64,000 bases of DNA from Flavihumibacter fluminis (GCF_021491375.1 NZ_JAKEVY010000001.1:806001-870000); one strand, 5' to 3'. Positions 9,139 to 18,855 are shown, counted from the first letter of the stretch. The notes: generated by a model from the sequence alone, not told the origin. Numbers and translations: made by a program.

Positions 9139-10695
9139 TTAATACCCGGGGTTTTGTTCCAGTAGCGGATTATTGATCAGTTCGATCTGAGGGAAAGGGA
9201 ACAACATTTTGCTTTGATTGAACTTTGTTCTCTTCTGATTGGTATTCAAAGCCTGGTTAGCGAAATCAAAACCATAGCGGCAAAGATCAAACCAGCGCTT
9301 GTTTTCCATAGCCAGTTCTTTTCTTCTTTCTGAACGAATGATTTCCCGGAAACTGTCCTGTGTCTGAACCGGGCTTATATCCTTGTCTGAAATCTCACTG
9401 AGTGGTAGTCCAAATGCTCTTCTCCTTAGCTGATTAATCAGTTCAACAGACAATGCATCAGGCCCTCCCAGTTCATTAGTAGCTTCAGCATAAATCAGGT
9501 ATGCATCTGCCATTCTGTAGAGTACCACATTACCTGTAGAAGAGGAGGCTCTTCCAACCTCATAATACTTTCGCGTTAACCATCTTGAAACACCTCCATC
9601 ACCAAGTACAAAATGAAAATTGTTAACTTTTCTGAGATCGCCTTCTTCATACATCTGGATAAGGCCTCCCGTAAATCCAGGTTCGTTGTCAGGTGATTCA
9701 TTATCAGTTGGCCTGTACCTTCCCAGATTCACATTTCCACCCACTGCTTCTGAAAGTGGTCCCATGATATAACTGAGATTATGTCCCTGAGGAGCTGTTG
9801 AGTTGGCAGCAATGCCAGCATTACTGAATTGAATTTCAAAAAGAGATTCCGGGGTATTTTCATTTCCTCCGTTTATAGCGGGAAAACTCGCTGCATAACC
9901 GTTGTTGAGTCTAAACCCACCCGTATTTTGCAGCACCTGTTGTGCAGTTGCCTTCGCTTCTGTATATTTTTTCTGCGTGAGATATGCTTCCGCCAAAACT
10001 ACCAGAGCTGTCCACCTGGTTACCCTGCCACGTTCATTTCCTGCACCACTTCCGTTATAGGATACAGGAAGTTTCTCCGCTGCTTCAAGCAGATCTGCCT
10101 CAATTTGCTGATATACTGCTTCTCTTGATGATCTGGGTAGATTAACTGCATCCGGACCTGTGATCGCTGTAATATGCAAAGGCACTCCTCCAAAAATCCT
10201 GACCAGGTTATAATAGGCAAATGCACGCATAAACAACGCCTCTCCAACAAATTGATCATTAAAGGAACTTCCCGTACCATTCCTTTGGAAAGCCAATGGA
10301 AAGTTGATTTCTGGTACCCGCTCAATGACCAGGTTAGAGCGATAGATAATCCGATAGAAATCATCCATGATCTGGAATGTAGTGGCATTATCAGGTACCA
10401 ATTCAAAATAATCTATGAAATCATACAAACCTGCAGGTGCACTTACACTCATCACATCATCACTGGCCTGGTCAATACTCAACCAGGAATTGGAATTACG
10501 GATCAGGTTACCATTGCTCCATTGTGCATAGATACCATTCACCGCATTCATGGCACCATTAAAATCTGTAAATGTTGCATCAACGGTTTGCTGTCCGTAA
10601 GGTATGGGATTCAAAACTTTTTTGCACCCTGCAATCCCCATTGCTGTTACCAGAAAAAGGAAATATCCTATATTAGAAAACGTAGTTCTTTTCAT
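9139..10695 (-). CDS. SusD/RagB-family outer-membrane glycan-binding lipoprotein
   Basis: A 518-residue protein with a lipoprotein signal (IAGCKK), followed by the family opening NPIPYGQQTVDATFTDFNGA. It has the SusD helical tetratricopeptide-like core (FVGEALFMRAFAYYNLVRIFGG, about residues 150-171) and the C-terminal signature (RSERRKELAMENKRWFDLCRYG, ~447-468) ending in a KMLFPFPQIELINNPLLEQNPGY tail split across the C terminus. Known role: a lid on the SusC barrel that captures oligosaccharides at the cell surface. It starts 19 bases after susC ends. Confidence 0.95.
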   Translation of the reverse strand: MKRTTFSNIGYFLFLVTAMGIAGCKKVLNPIPYGQQTVDATFTDFNGAMNAVNGIYAQWSNGNLIRNSNSWLSIDQASDDVMSVSAPAGLYDFIDYFELVPDNATTFQIMDDFYRIIYRSNLVIERVPEINFPLAFQRNGTGSSFNDQFVGEALFMRAFAYYNLVRIFGGVPLHITAITGPDAVNLPRSSREAVYQQIEADLLEAAEKLPVSYNGSGAGNERGRVTRWTALVVLAEAYLTQKKYTEAKATAQQVLQNTGGFRLNNGYAASFPAINGGNENTPESLFEIQFSNAGIAANSTAPQGHNLSYIMGPLSEAVGGNVNLGRYRPTDNESPDNEPGFTGGLIQMYEEGDLRKVNNFHFVLGDGGVSRWLTRKYYEVGRASSSTGNVVLYRMADAYLIYAEATNELGGPDALSVELINQLRRRAFGLPLSEISDKDISPVQTQDSFREIIRSERRKELAMENKRWFDLCRYGFDFANQALNTNQKRTKFNQSKMLFPFPQIELINNPLLEQNPGY

Positions 10696-10714
10696 GTCTC
10701 AATTTTTGGTATGA

Positions 10715-13700
10715 TTAAAATGCAATGTTTGCACCGAAGATCACTGACCTTGCTTGTGGATAAGCGCCAACATCAAGACCATTGGTGGTAACATTTGAAC
10801 CAAAACTGTTTACCTCAGGATCCCATCCTTTGTATTTTGTGAACACAAAGAAATTATTTGCCTGTGCGTACAATTTCATCCTGCTAAGCTTAACAAACTT
10901 GATTCTGCCAACAGGCAGCTCATAGCCAAGCGAGATGGTTCGGATTCGTAAAAAAGAACCATCCTGCAGATAAAACGGAATTGCCATAATGGGATTGTTA
11001 TTCCTGGGAATTGGAACAGAAGTCTCCACGCCCGGATTGCTGGGCTGCCAGCGGTTATCATACACTTCTCTCCAAACATTACCCTCAAACGTAGTAGCAT
11101 TCAGGAAAGGCTGGTTCCAGATTTTATTACCCACCTGGAATGGAGCAAATATTGCCATTGACCAGTTCCTGTAAGTAAAGGTATTGGTGATTCCGCCAAA
11201 ATAATCCGGGAAAGGAGATCCTGACCAAACCCTGTCCTGGTCATCAATAACGCCATCCTTATTCTGATCAACCGGTATGAAATCACCAGGTCCAAACCAG
11301 GGTTGGTTGCTTATCCGGTAAGTCGGAGCAGTAGCAGCCTCTTGCCAGGTCTGGTATTGTCCTGCTGTTTGAACCAGGTAGAATGCACCAATTGGCTGAC
11401 CAACTTCTGTGCGGTTGATGAATGAGTTGATACGCCATACAGAAACACCATTGATAAAGGGCTGACTACCCAGGCTGATCACTTCATTCTTATTCGTGGC
11501 GATATTGAAATCAAGGTTCCATGTAAAATTCTTTTTCTCAATGATATTAGTGTTCAATGCAAATTCAAATCCACTATTGCGGATCTCGCCAATATTCGTT
11601 ATCAGAGAATTACCAACACCTGATATAACTGACATGGGAGCTGATGCCAATAAACCTTTTGTACGCTTATCGTAATAATCCATTGTAATATTGACTCTGC
11701 CATTGTACAGGCTCAGGTCTAAACCGATATCGAACTGGTTGTTACGTTCCCATTGGATGTCTTCATTCTGAAAACGGGTAGGAGCCAAACCAGGAGTATA
11801 AGAATTTCCAAATACAGCTGTAGTACCACCCATCAATGCGGCATAGAGGAAATTTCCAATTTCCTGATTACCGGTTGAACCATAACTTGCACGCAACTTC
11901 AGATCACTGATCACTTTACTATCCATCAGGAAATTTTCCTGAGATAATCTCCAGCCTAATGAGAAAGAGGGGAAGATTCCATACTGATTATTTGCACCAA
12001 ATCTCGATGATCCATCTCTTCTGATGGTACCGGTGAACAGGTATTTTCCTTTATAAGCATAGTTAGTACGTACAAATTGGGAAACCAATCCCTGGTCCGA
12101 CTGACCACCAGAAATCATTGAGAAAGTTGGGTTATTACTCAACTGGTCGAGAGAATTACTTACTGATCCGTTTGCAGCAGCTGCAAAAGTTTTCACCCGG
12201 ATATTCTGAACAGAGAAACCTGCCACTGCATTTATGGTATGATCTCCCAGTCGCTTATCATAAGTAAGGGTTTGTTCAGTGATCCAGTTAAAAGTTTTAG
12301 GACTGCTTTCCAGTACCCTTAGGGGGGAATTGATATCAACACCTCTTACCCAGTAGGGATCAACCTGCCGAAGTTGCGTAAACAGGTAATCTACACCGAG
12401 TGATGTTCTGAATTTTAAACCACCGCCAAAATTATATTCACCAAACAGATTGGAGATGATGCGGTAGCGATCGGCTCTCCGGGTACGTTCTTTCAGGTTG
12501 GCAACAATGTTGGAGTTGCCAAAAAAACCGGCATTGATTACATTATTAGGACGACCGGCAAAATTACCCTGTGCATCATACACAGGCAGTAAAGGAGAGT
12601 TAACTGTCAGATAATTCAATTCACCCTGGAAGAACTCATCGGTTGCAACACCATTCTCCCACTGGTAACTCAGGTTGGTCCGGGTACCAAACTTTAATCT
12701 TTCGGTTGCCTTTACATCCAGGTTCACCCGCATGCCAGCCCTTTTGGAATAGGTATTCAGTACAATACCCTGCTGATCCATATAATCACCACCGATTGAA
12801 TAGGTAATCTTATCGCTACCACCTGTTACACTAAGGTTGTAGTTAGCGATGGGAGCATTCCTGAATACTTCATCCTGCCAGTCGGTACCTTTTGGATACA
12901 GGTAGGGATTCACTGACCAGACATCAAATACTTCATTTCCCGCAGAACCCCGATTGCGACGATGCTCATAGAGGATTGCCGCCCTTTCTCTTGCATTGAG
13001 TACTGGTATCTTTTCGCGGAGCGATTGAATGCCATAGGAAACATTGAGACCTACTTGTGGCTTTCCTGACTTTCCTGACTTAGTAGTAATCAGTACCACC
13101 CCATTAGCAGCCCTTGAACCATAAATGGCAGTAGCTGATGCATCTTTCAGTACTTCAATAGATTCAATATCATTTGGACTGATTGTATTCAGGGGACTGG
13201 CACCATTGGAAGCAGCACCACCGCTTGAACCTTCATTTCCAACACTCAAACTGTTAATACCTTCTACAAAAAGCAAGGGCACTCCATCAACTACATACAG
13301 TGGCTGGTTCGCTCCACCACCTGCTGTAGAGTTTACACCACGTACACGAACCTGAACCGCTCCACCAGGGGCACCACTGGTTTGCATAACCTGAACACCG
13401 GCTACCCGTCCCTGAATCGCCTGGTCTGGACTATTTACAGGCGTGGAACGGATGGCTTCTCCACCGATTCTGCTTACTGAACCAGTTACATCCCGCTTGC
13501 GCTGGGTACCATAACCTACTACAAGCACATCCTGAAGGTCTCGTACATCAGCCTTTAGCACTACACTGACCACTGAGTTATTGGATGGAACAGACAGTTC
13601 ATACAATTTGTATCCTACGGAAGTGATCAACAATACCACAGATTCTGATCCTGCATTAATACTGAAATTTCCATTTCCATCGGTAGCAACCGAAATACTT

Positions 13701-14206
13701 TCACCCTTTACTGTTACAGTTGCTCCGGATACCGGCTCACCTTTATCATTTATAACCCTTCCTGTAATGATTCTTTTGATCGTTTCCACCCCGCCAAATG
13801 CATCCGGGGATATTGCTGAATTAAATAAATTGATTGAAATCTCTTTCAATGGAAAAAGGATCACTTGCTCATTTACTATTTTGTAACCGATGCCATAACC
13901 GGAAAGGAATTCATTCAGGAATTCACCCACTTTTTTCTCAATGGCAGTATAACTAACCAAACGGTTACTTTTTATAGCACTGGAACTGTACGAAAATTTA
14001 ATAGTGGTTTGCCTGCTCACAGAGCGAAGCAGATCTTCAATTTGTATTTTAGATGCCTTAACCGTAAACTTTTTATCCAACAGGCCCTGACTATTGGCTT
14101 CTTTTGCATAAAGCCCGCCAACAAACAATATTGTCAAAGCCATTTGGGCTATCGTTAGTCTCATAGCAATCGTTAAAAGCAATACAACGTGTTGCTTATA
14201 TTTCAT
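10715..14206 (-). CDS. SusC/RagA TonB-dependent transporter with an N-terminal STN domain
   Basis: The start chosen is ATG 14206 (MKYKQHVVLL), which opens a signal peptide; the frame can be extended to 14296, but those residues are not signal-like. Domains in order: STN (LLDKKFTVKASKIQIEDLLR, about 43-120 of the mature numbering), a carboxypeptidase D-like beta-sandwich (GRVINDKGEPVSGATVTVKG), a plug with VVVGYGTQRKRDVTGSV and SIEVLKDASATAIYGSRAAN, then a 22-strand barrel. The STN domain is known to contact FecR-type anti-sigma factors across the periplasm, and fecR plus an ECF sigma gene lie immediately upstream. So substrate transport and transcription are probably coupled. Confidence 0.95.
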   Translation of the reverse strand: MKYKQHVVLLLTIAMRLTIAQMALTILFVGGLYAKEANSQGLLDKKFTVKASKIQIEDLLRSVSRQTTIKFSYSSSAIKSNRLVSYTAIEKKVGEFLNEFLSGYGIGYKIVNEQVILFPLKEISINLFNSAISPDAFGGVETIKRIITGRVINDKGEPVSGATVTVKGESISVATDGNGNFSINAGSESVVLLITSVGYKLYELSVPSNNSVVSVVLKADVRDLQDVLVVGYGTQRKRDVTGSVSRIGGEAIRSTPVNSPDQAIQGRVAGVQVMQTSGAPGGAVQVRVRGVNSTAGGGANQPLYVVDGVPLLFVEGINSLSVGNEGSSGGAASNGASPLNTISPNDIESIEVLKDASATAIYGSRAANGVVLITTKSGKSGKPQVGLNVSYGIQSLREKIPVLNARERAAILYEHRRNRGSAGNEVFDVWSVNPYLYPKGTDWQDEVFRNAPIANYNLSVTGGSDKITYSIGGDYMDQQGIVLNTYSKRAGMRVNLDVKATERLKFGTRTNLSYQWENGVATDEFFQGELNYLTVNSPLLPVYDAQGNFAGRPNNVINAGFFGNSNIVANLKERTRRADRYRIISNLFGEYNFGGGLKFRTSLGVDYLFTQLRQVDPYWVRGVDINSPLRVLESSPKTFNWITEQTLTYDKRLGDHTINAVAGFSVQNIRVKTFAAAANGSVSNSLDQLSNNPTFSMISGGQSDQGLVSQFVRTNYAYKGKYLFTGTIRRDGSSRFGANNQYGIFPSFSLGWRLSQENFLMDSKVISDLKLRASYGSTGNQEIGNFLYAALMGGTTAVFGNSYTPGLAPTRFQNEDIQWERNNQFDIGLDLSLYNGRVNITMDYYDKRTKGLLASAPMSVISGVGNSLITNIGEIRNSGFEFALNTNIIEKKNFTWNLDFNIATNKNEVISLGSQPFINGVSVWRINSFINRTEVGQPIGAFYLVQTAGQYQTWQEAATAPTYRISNQPWFGPGDFIPVDQNKDGVIDDQDRVWSGSPFPDYFGGITNTFTYRNWSMAIFAPFQVGNKIWNQPFLNATTFEGNVWREVYDNRWQPSNPGVETSVPIPRNNNPIMAIPFYLQDGSFLRIRTISLGYELPVGRIKFVKLSRMKLYAQANNFFVFTKYKGWDPEVNSFGSNVTTNGLDVGAYPQARSVIFGANIAF

Positions 14207-14240
14207 AACTTTAATTGATTTTGTTCTGAAATTGGAAGGA

Positions 14241-14269
14241 CAAAAATTGCAGCTTCTTACCGGAAGCTG
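14241..14269 (-). terminator. Terminator-like hairpin in the fecR-susC gap
   Basis: On the minus strand CAGCTTC pairs with GAAGCTG around a 6-nt loop, followed by CAATTTTTG. It stands 35 bases before the susC start, so it could terminate fecR-sigma transcripts or attenuate susC. Confidence 0.5.
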
Positions 14270-14274
14270 TTCCT

Positions 14275-14320
14275 GAGCCGGATAGTGCACCACCACTTAC
14301 CGGCTCTTTTTTTATTTTAT
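14275..14320 (+). terminator. Terminator-like hairpin in antisense orientation
   Basis: GAGCCGG (14275-14281) pairs with CCGGCTC (14300-14306) and is followed on the plus strand by TTTTTTTATTTT. No plus-strand gene ends here, so it would stop antisense transcripts, or form part of a folded fecR-susC leader. The loop repeats the CTTACCGG found in the neighbouring hairpin. Confidence 0.45.
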
Positions 14321-14355
14321 GGAGGTTTTAAGTACTTTCTCATATAGCAGCGTTT

Positions 14356-15456
14356 TTAATTATTGGTTTGATTGATACATCCATTCCCTTTGACCAGTAC
14401 CCTTGTCCCAATTACCTCATAAGAGGCATTAATTGTCAGACAGATAATTTTCAAGCTGGTAAAAAAATCCTGATTGTTCAAATCCCCGGTAAACAGGCAA
14501 TTGTTGAGGTTTTCATTTTCCACCAACACTTCAATGCCAAAAGTTTCAGCCAGTTTTACAAGTACCTGATCAATGCTACTCTGCTCAAATTGTAAACTGC
14601 CGGCTGCGATTTCCTTAAAATTTCCAGGTGCTACATGCTCTTTCAGTGCCAGGGGCAACTCAACCAGCGAAGTCTCAAATCGTCTTGAATTTTCCGAGTA
14701 AACTGCCTTTTGGTTGGGTGTTACTATAACCACGGCCAGTTTTGAGGAATCCATCGTAATAGAGGCATTTTCCATTACCTGAACCTTTCCGGTTTTCACA
14801 ATCACTGAAACATTATTTTGATTGGGGTCTGAAATAATATCGAATGAAGTGCCCAGTACCTTTGTCACTACCTGCCTGTTATAGACGTAAAATGGTAGCA
14901 AAGGATTTTTAGTCACATCAAAGGAAGCATTACCTGTCAAATGGGTTTTTCTTCCTGATTTTCCAAAGGACTGATCATAACGGATGATTGCCCCCGGTTG
15001 TAAGGTAACAATTGAACCATCCGGCAAGGAAAGAGTCAATGGCTGCTGGCCGGTATTTTTCTTTGCCAGGTAATTTTGATTAAGTACACTGGAAATTGAT
15101 TCCCCATCCGAATTTTTATTTATCAGACGGGTGAGAACGGGAACCATACCAATCAGTAAAATTATGGCTGCGGCGGCCACCCAAACCCAACGCTTCTGGT
15201 AAGATTTCTTGCCTGGCAGCAACTCAACTACTTTCTTTTCGGACTGAAGGATATTACGCATGATATCCTGTGCAATATGAGGAGGAAGATCTGTTCCTTT
15301 AAGCGGCTCAGCCTGCAAATCGGCCATAACTTTTGCAGCGAGTAAGGACTGTTCATCCTGTCCCGCCAGGTAATTCAGGAATTCGTCCAATTCCAAATCA
15401 GTTATCCTGTTGGACTTGTAGCGTTCCAATAAGAAAGCAAGTCGTTCGTTATTCAT
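14356..15456 (-). CDS. FecR-family anti-sigma factor
   Basis: A 366-residue protein. The N-terminal cytoplasmic part (1-90, LLERYKSNRITDLELDEFLNYL) would bind the ECF sigma factor. One membrane helix follows at ~91-111 (WVWVAAAAIILLIGMVPVL), then a periplasmic FecR domain (LSLPDGSIVTLQPGAIIRYD ... RKTHLTGNASFDVTKNP). The C-terminal DUF4974-like/STN-like region (FEQSSIDQVLVKLAETFGIEVLVENENL, positions ~290-366) resembles the contact domain for the transporter. It lies between sigma and susC, the classic trans-envelope order. Confidence 0.93.
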   Translation of the reverse strand: MNNERLAFLLERYKSNRITDLELDEFLNYLAGQDEQSLLAAKVMADLQAEPLKGTDLPPHIAQDIMRNILQSEKKVVELLPGKKSYQKRWVWVAAAAIILLIGMVPVLTRLINKNSDGESISSVLNQNYLAKKNTGQQPLTLSLPDGSIVTLQPGAIIRYDQSFGKSGRKTHLTGNASFDVTKNPLLPFYVYNRQVVTKVLGTSFDIISDPNQNNVSVIVKTGKVQVMENASITMDSSKLAVVIVTPNQKAVYSENSRRFETSLVELPLALKEHVAPGNFKEIAAGSLQFEQSSIDQVLVKLAETFGIEVLVENENLNNCLFTGDLNNQDFFTSLKIICLTINASYEVIGTRVLVKGNGCINQTNN

Positions 15457-15535
15457 TCGTGATGAGTGTAAAGCAGGAAATAGAAATCCTACTATTATTT
15501 ACACAATCGAACAACCAGAAAGGAGTACATCAGGG

Positions 15536-16129
15536 TTAAAAAAATAGAAAAAAAACTGAAATGCCTTTTGACTGCAGAGAAATCCTGATTTGGCGAAGTG
15601 CTCTTCCCATATGGGTTTTTATGGTTAAGGGTGAAATCCCAAGCTGCTCACCCGCTTGCGCATAAGATAAGCGCTGTACCCTAACTAACTGATAAACCTG
15701 CCGTTGTGTATCAGACAATTCATTCAGTACCTCTTGAAATACCTGCTGATAATACGATTTATCCAAATCCTGAAATACCTGGGGTTCAATTTCTTCTACC
15801 TCTTCTCCAGCTTTTCGCTGCAATGCTTTCCAATGGTTCGCTACCTTTTTCAACTGGTTGATAATCTGGTTACGGGCCACTGTAAACAACCAACCCTCCA
15901 AAGGCTGATTGTTTTTAATATTCTCCCGCTCAAACCAAAGTTTCATAAAAACATCCTGCACCACATCTTGTGCCAGTGCGGGACTCTTGAGGTATTCAAT
16001 ACCAACTCTGTATATCCTGCCCCGATACCGGTCAAACAATAATTGGAAAGCATATTCACTGCCTCCGTTGAGCAGGGCTATCAATTGATAGTCCTGGTAT
16101 TTTTCAGCATCAAACAGCAAGCGTTCCAT
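15536..16129 (-). CDS. ECF sigma factor (Bacteroidota PUL-type)
   Basis: A 197-residue sigma-70 factor with only regions 2 and 4. Region 2 is at ~25-95 (LLFDRYRGRIYRVGIEYLKS, AQDVVQDVFMKLW, GWLFTVARNQIINQL). The region 4 helix-turn-helix is at ~135-185 (LSDTQRQVYQLVRVQRLSY, AGEQLGISPLTIKTHMGRAL). It is followed after 79 bases by fecR, so FecR is its likely partner. Expected target: its own operon and the susC promoter. Confidence 0.93.
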   Translation of the reverse strand: MERLLFDAEKYQDYQLIALLNGGSEYAFQLLFDRYRGRIYRVGIEYLKSPALAQDVVQDVFMKLWFERENIKNNQPLEGWLFTVARNQIINQLKKVANHWKALQRKAGEEVEEIEPQVFQDLDKSYYQQVFQEVLNELSDTQRQVYQLVRVQRLSYAQAGEQLGISPLTIKTHMGRALRQIRISLQSKGISVFFLFF

Positions 16130-16245
16130 CGTTGGCGAGATTCAATTATGGTCAATTCAACAGTTTTCTAAGTATAAAGTTGAGATGATAAATGTATTCA
16201 ACGTTTGCCAAACTAAGCATATCATTACACTATTTTGTCAAGCAA

Positions 16246-17034
16246 TCAGGCATTAGCCATCGCCCTATCAAGGTGTACATAGCCCCCATCCACATGTATT
16301 AACTGGCCAGTGGTATGGCTGGATAAGGAAGATAACAGGAATACAACCATATTGGCTATCTCTTCAGCCGTAGTAAACCGGTGTTCAAAAGGAATCTTTG
16401 AAGTGATCTCCTTCAGTTTCTCTTCGGGATTGGGGAGGGCCCTGATCCAGTTCTCATACAACGGGGTATAACATTCTGCCACCACCACAGCATTTACCCG
16501 GATAGCATATTTAGCCAGTTCCACTGCCCATTCCCGCGTAAGCGCATTTCTTCCGCCATTGGAAGCCGCATATGCAGATGTGTTACCCTGACCGGTCTCT
16601 GCAGTTTTCGAAGTTATATTTACGATACTGCCTTTTGATTTTTTCAATTCCGGAAGCACATGATGAGCCATCAGGTAATAATGTACCAGATTTTTATGAA
16701 GGCTTTCTATAAAACGATTGTAATCACCTGATTCCAACCCCACTCCATCATTCACACCGGCATTATTTACCAGGCCATCAATTCGTCCGAATTGCCGGAT
16801 AATCTTTTGTACAGCTACAGCGCAGGCCTCAGGCTCCGATAGCTCGGCTACCACTTGCCCAACTTTGCCCCCTTTTGCTACAATGATTTCTACTGCCTTC
16901 TGATTATCAACTTCATTTCGTCCGATAATAACGGGAATTGCACCTTCTTTTGCCAATACCTCCACAATCCCAAAGCCAATACCTTTTGCACCACCGGTTA
17001 CAATAATAATTTTATCCTGTAAGTGAAAATTCAT
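16246..17034 (-). CDS. SDR-family sugar dehydrogenase, L-fucose dehydrogenase-like
   Basis: A 262-residue short-chain dehydrogenase of normal length. It has the cofactor motif TGGAKGIG (13-20), NNAG, and a catalytic Ser in NITSK. The active-site stretch reads SAYAASNGGRN: Tyr155 is present, but the usual Lys of YxxxK is Asn159 (codon AAT at 16558-16560). The sequence otherwise resembles Bacteroidota SDRs annotated as L-fucose dehydrogenase, which oxidise a sugar to its lactone. It lies 29 bases after uxaA on the same strand, which fits oxidative breakdown of a deoxysugar or uronate-derived sugar. The exact substrate is inferred. The missing Lys may be a subfamily trait or may mean altered chemistry. 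Confidence 0.75.
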   Translation of the reverse strand: MNFHLQDKIIIVTGGAKGIGFGIVEVLAKEGAIPVIIGRNEVDNQKAVEIIVAKGGKVGQVVAELSEPEACAVAVQKIIRQFGRIDGLVNNAGVNDGVGLESGDYNRFIESLHKNLVHYYLMAHHVLPELKKSKGSIVNITSKTAETGQGNTSAYAASNGGRNALTREWAVELAKYAIRVNAVVVAECYTPLYENWIRALPNPEEKLKEITSKIPFEHRFTTAEEIANMVVFLLSSLSSHTTGQLIHVDGGYVHLDRAMANA

Positions 17035-17063
17035 AACTGACTGTATTTATGACTGATTTTCGA

Positions 17064-18707
17064 TTACAATGAAACACCCCGCTTCCAGGGAATGAAATCA
17101 TCCTGGTTGAGCAGTACTGCTTTCGGCAGCACTTCACCACTGGCTGCCTTAATCACATATTCGAGAATCTCTTCGCCCACTTCTTCAATACTTTTTTCAC
17201 CTTCAATGATAGAACCGGCATCAATGTCGATTATATCTGCCATTTTTCTAGCCAATTTGGTGTTGGTAGAAATTTTAATGATCGGGCAAACCGGATTACC
17301 AGTTGGTGTTCCTAGGCCTGTAGTAAATAAAATTAAGGTAGCCCCACTGGCGGCTTTTCCGGTAGTGGCCTCAACATCGTTACCAGGTGTGCATACCAGG
17401 CTGAGTCCGGGCCTGGTTGCAGGCTCCGTATAATCCAGTACATTCACGACGGGAGAAGTACCCCCTTTTTTACAGGCACCGGCACTCTTGATGGCATCGG
17501 TAATTAAGCCATCTTTAATATTTCCGGGGGAAGGATTCATGTGAAACCCCGAACCTGCACGTTGAGCCAGCTTGCTATAATCAGTCATTAAACTGATAAA
17601 CTTATTTGCGGTAGGTTCATCTACAGATCGGTCGATCAGTTCCTGTTCGGCTCCGCACAACTCGGGAAACTCCGCGAGTAAAACACTGCCACCCAATGCC
17701 ACCAGCAGATCCGAACAATGTCCCACTGCCGGGTTTGCAGAAATTCCACTGAAACCATCACTACCACCACATTTTACGCCTATACACAAGGCACTCAAAG
17801 GGGCCTCTTGCCGTTCGGTTTTATTGGCTTCTATCAAGTGCAGAAAAGTCTTTCTGATAGCTTCCCTAACCAGTTCCGGCTCACTTTTACTTTCCTGCTG
17901 TTCAAATATCAGTAATGGTTTGTCAAAGCCGGGGTTACGCTCATTCAGGTATTGTAGCATATCAGATACCTGCAAATTCTGGCAACCCAGGCTAAGAACA
18001 GTAATTCCGGCTACATTGGGATGATCACAATAGGCAGCCAGCAGCCTTCCCAGGGTTTCAGCATCCTGCCGTGTACCACCGCAACCTCCTGCATGATTCA
18101 GGAACTTAATCCCATCAATATTACTAAATAACCGGCTGCTTTTTGATGGTCCAAGATCAATAAAGTCCTCCCTTGAATCCAGCTCTTTTCCGCTCCGATA
18201 GGCATTTACAAGATGTCGTGTGAATGATTTATATTGTTCCGTTACTGAGTATCCCAACTCGTTGTGCAGCGCTTCACGAATTACATCAAGGTTACGGTTT
18301 TCGCAAAAAACTGTTGGAATAAATAACCAGTAATTAGCTGTTCCATATCGTCCGTCACTTCGCCTGTAACCTTTAAATGTTCTTCCCCTGTATTTGCTGA
18401 CATCGGGCGGTGTCCATTGAAATTTTCTGTTTCGATACAGATAGGGATCAGCCGCATGTCTTGTATTTGATACAGTCATCAGGCTTCCAGCTGATAGATC
18501 CAATTGAACAGTTCCTACGGTAACACCATACATGATTACCTTTTCACCAATCTTCATAGATTTGGTAAATACTTTATGTTTGGCAGGAATAGTATCCAAA
18601 AGTTCTATTCGCTCGCCATCACAATGAATAGATTCGCCTTTATTTAAATTAACTAATGCAACTAAAACATTATCCGATTTATGAATTTTTATGACTTTCT
18701 GATGCAT
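17064..18707 (-). CDS. uxaA: UxaA-family sugar-acid dehydratase (altronate dehydratase-like)
   Basis: The start at ATG 18707 (MHQKVIKIHKSDNV) is preferred over the longer frame from 18752, since the SAF domain begins here. The protein has 547 residues. An N-terminal SAF domain (~1-95, VLVALVNLNKGESI) is fused to the large UxaA catalytic domain (~100-547: GYRRSDGRYGTANYWLFIPT, HAGGCGGTRQDAETLGRLLA, GVKCGGSDGFSGISANPAVG). Known chemistry: Fe/Mn-dependent dehydration of D-altronate to 2-keto-3-deoxygluconate; related family members act on other sugar acids. Beside an L-fucose dehydrogenase-like SDR it may act on a fuconate-type acid instead. Transcribed with the SDR and divergent from an AraC regulator. 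Confidence 0.88.
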   Translation of the reverse strand: MHQKVIKIHKSDNVLVALVNLNKGESIHCDGERIELLDTIPAKHKVFTKSMKIGEKVIMYGVTVGTVQLDLSAGSLMTVSNTRHAADPYLYRNRKFQWTPPDVSKYRGRTFKGYRRSDGRYGTANYWLFIPTVFCENRNLDVIREALHNELGYSVTEQYKSFTRHLVNAYRSGKELDSREDFIDLGPSKSSRLFSNIDGIKFLNHAGGCGGTRQDAETLGRLLAAYCDHPNVAGITVLSLGCQNLQVSDMLQYLNERNPGFDKPLLIFEQQESKSEPELVREAIRKTFLHLIEANKTERQEAPLSALCIGVKCGGSDGFSGISANPAVGHCSDLLVALGGSVLLAEFPELCGAEQELIDRSVDEPTANKFISLMTDYSKLAQRAGSGFHMNPSPGNIKDGLITDAIKSAGACKKGGTSPVVNVLDYTEPATRPGLSLVCTPGNDVEATTGKAASGATLILFTTGLGTPTGNPVCPIIKISTNTKLARKMADIIDIDAGSIIEGEKSIEEVGEEILEYVIKAASGEVLPKAVLLNQDDFIPWKRGVSL

Positions 18708-18855
18708 GATTAAGAAGCTGTTTTTTGTATATTTTATATCATGTTCAGTCAAAATTAAAATAGCTACTATCGAGATGTTTTTGTTTTTTTAGCCCATTGT
18801 TAAACTATTCTGGCAAATAATTATCAATCCCAGGTCACCTTAAACAACAGGTCAG

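Noticed and set aside
10174-10791. Plus-strand frame of 205 codons
   Set aside because: Antisense of susD and the end of susC; low-complexity Ile/Cys-rich translation.
14207-14296. 30-codon upstream extension of the STN-SusC
   Set aside because: The residues are not a signal peptide and the frame runs through a hairpin; the ATG at 14206 starts a proper signal sequence.
18833-18839. GGTCACC copy before the AraC gene
   Set aside because: A single 7-mer far from the integrase cluster and without the TTT prefix; easily due to chance.
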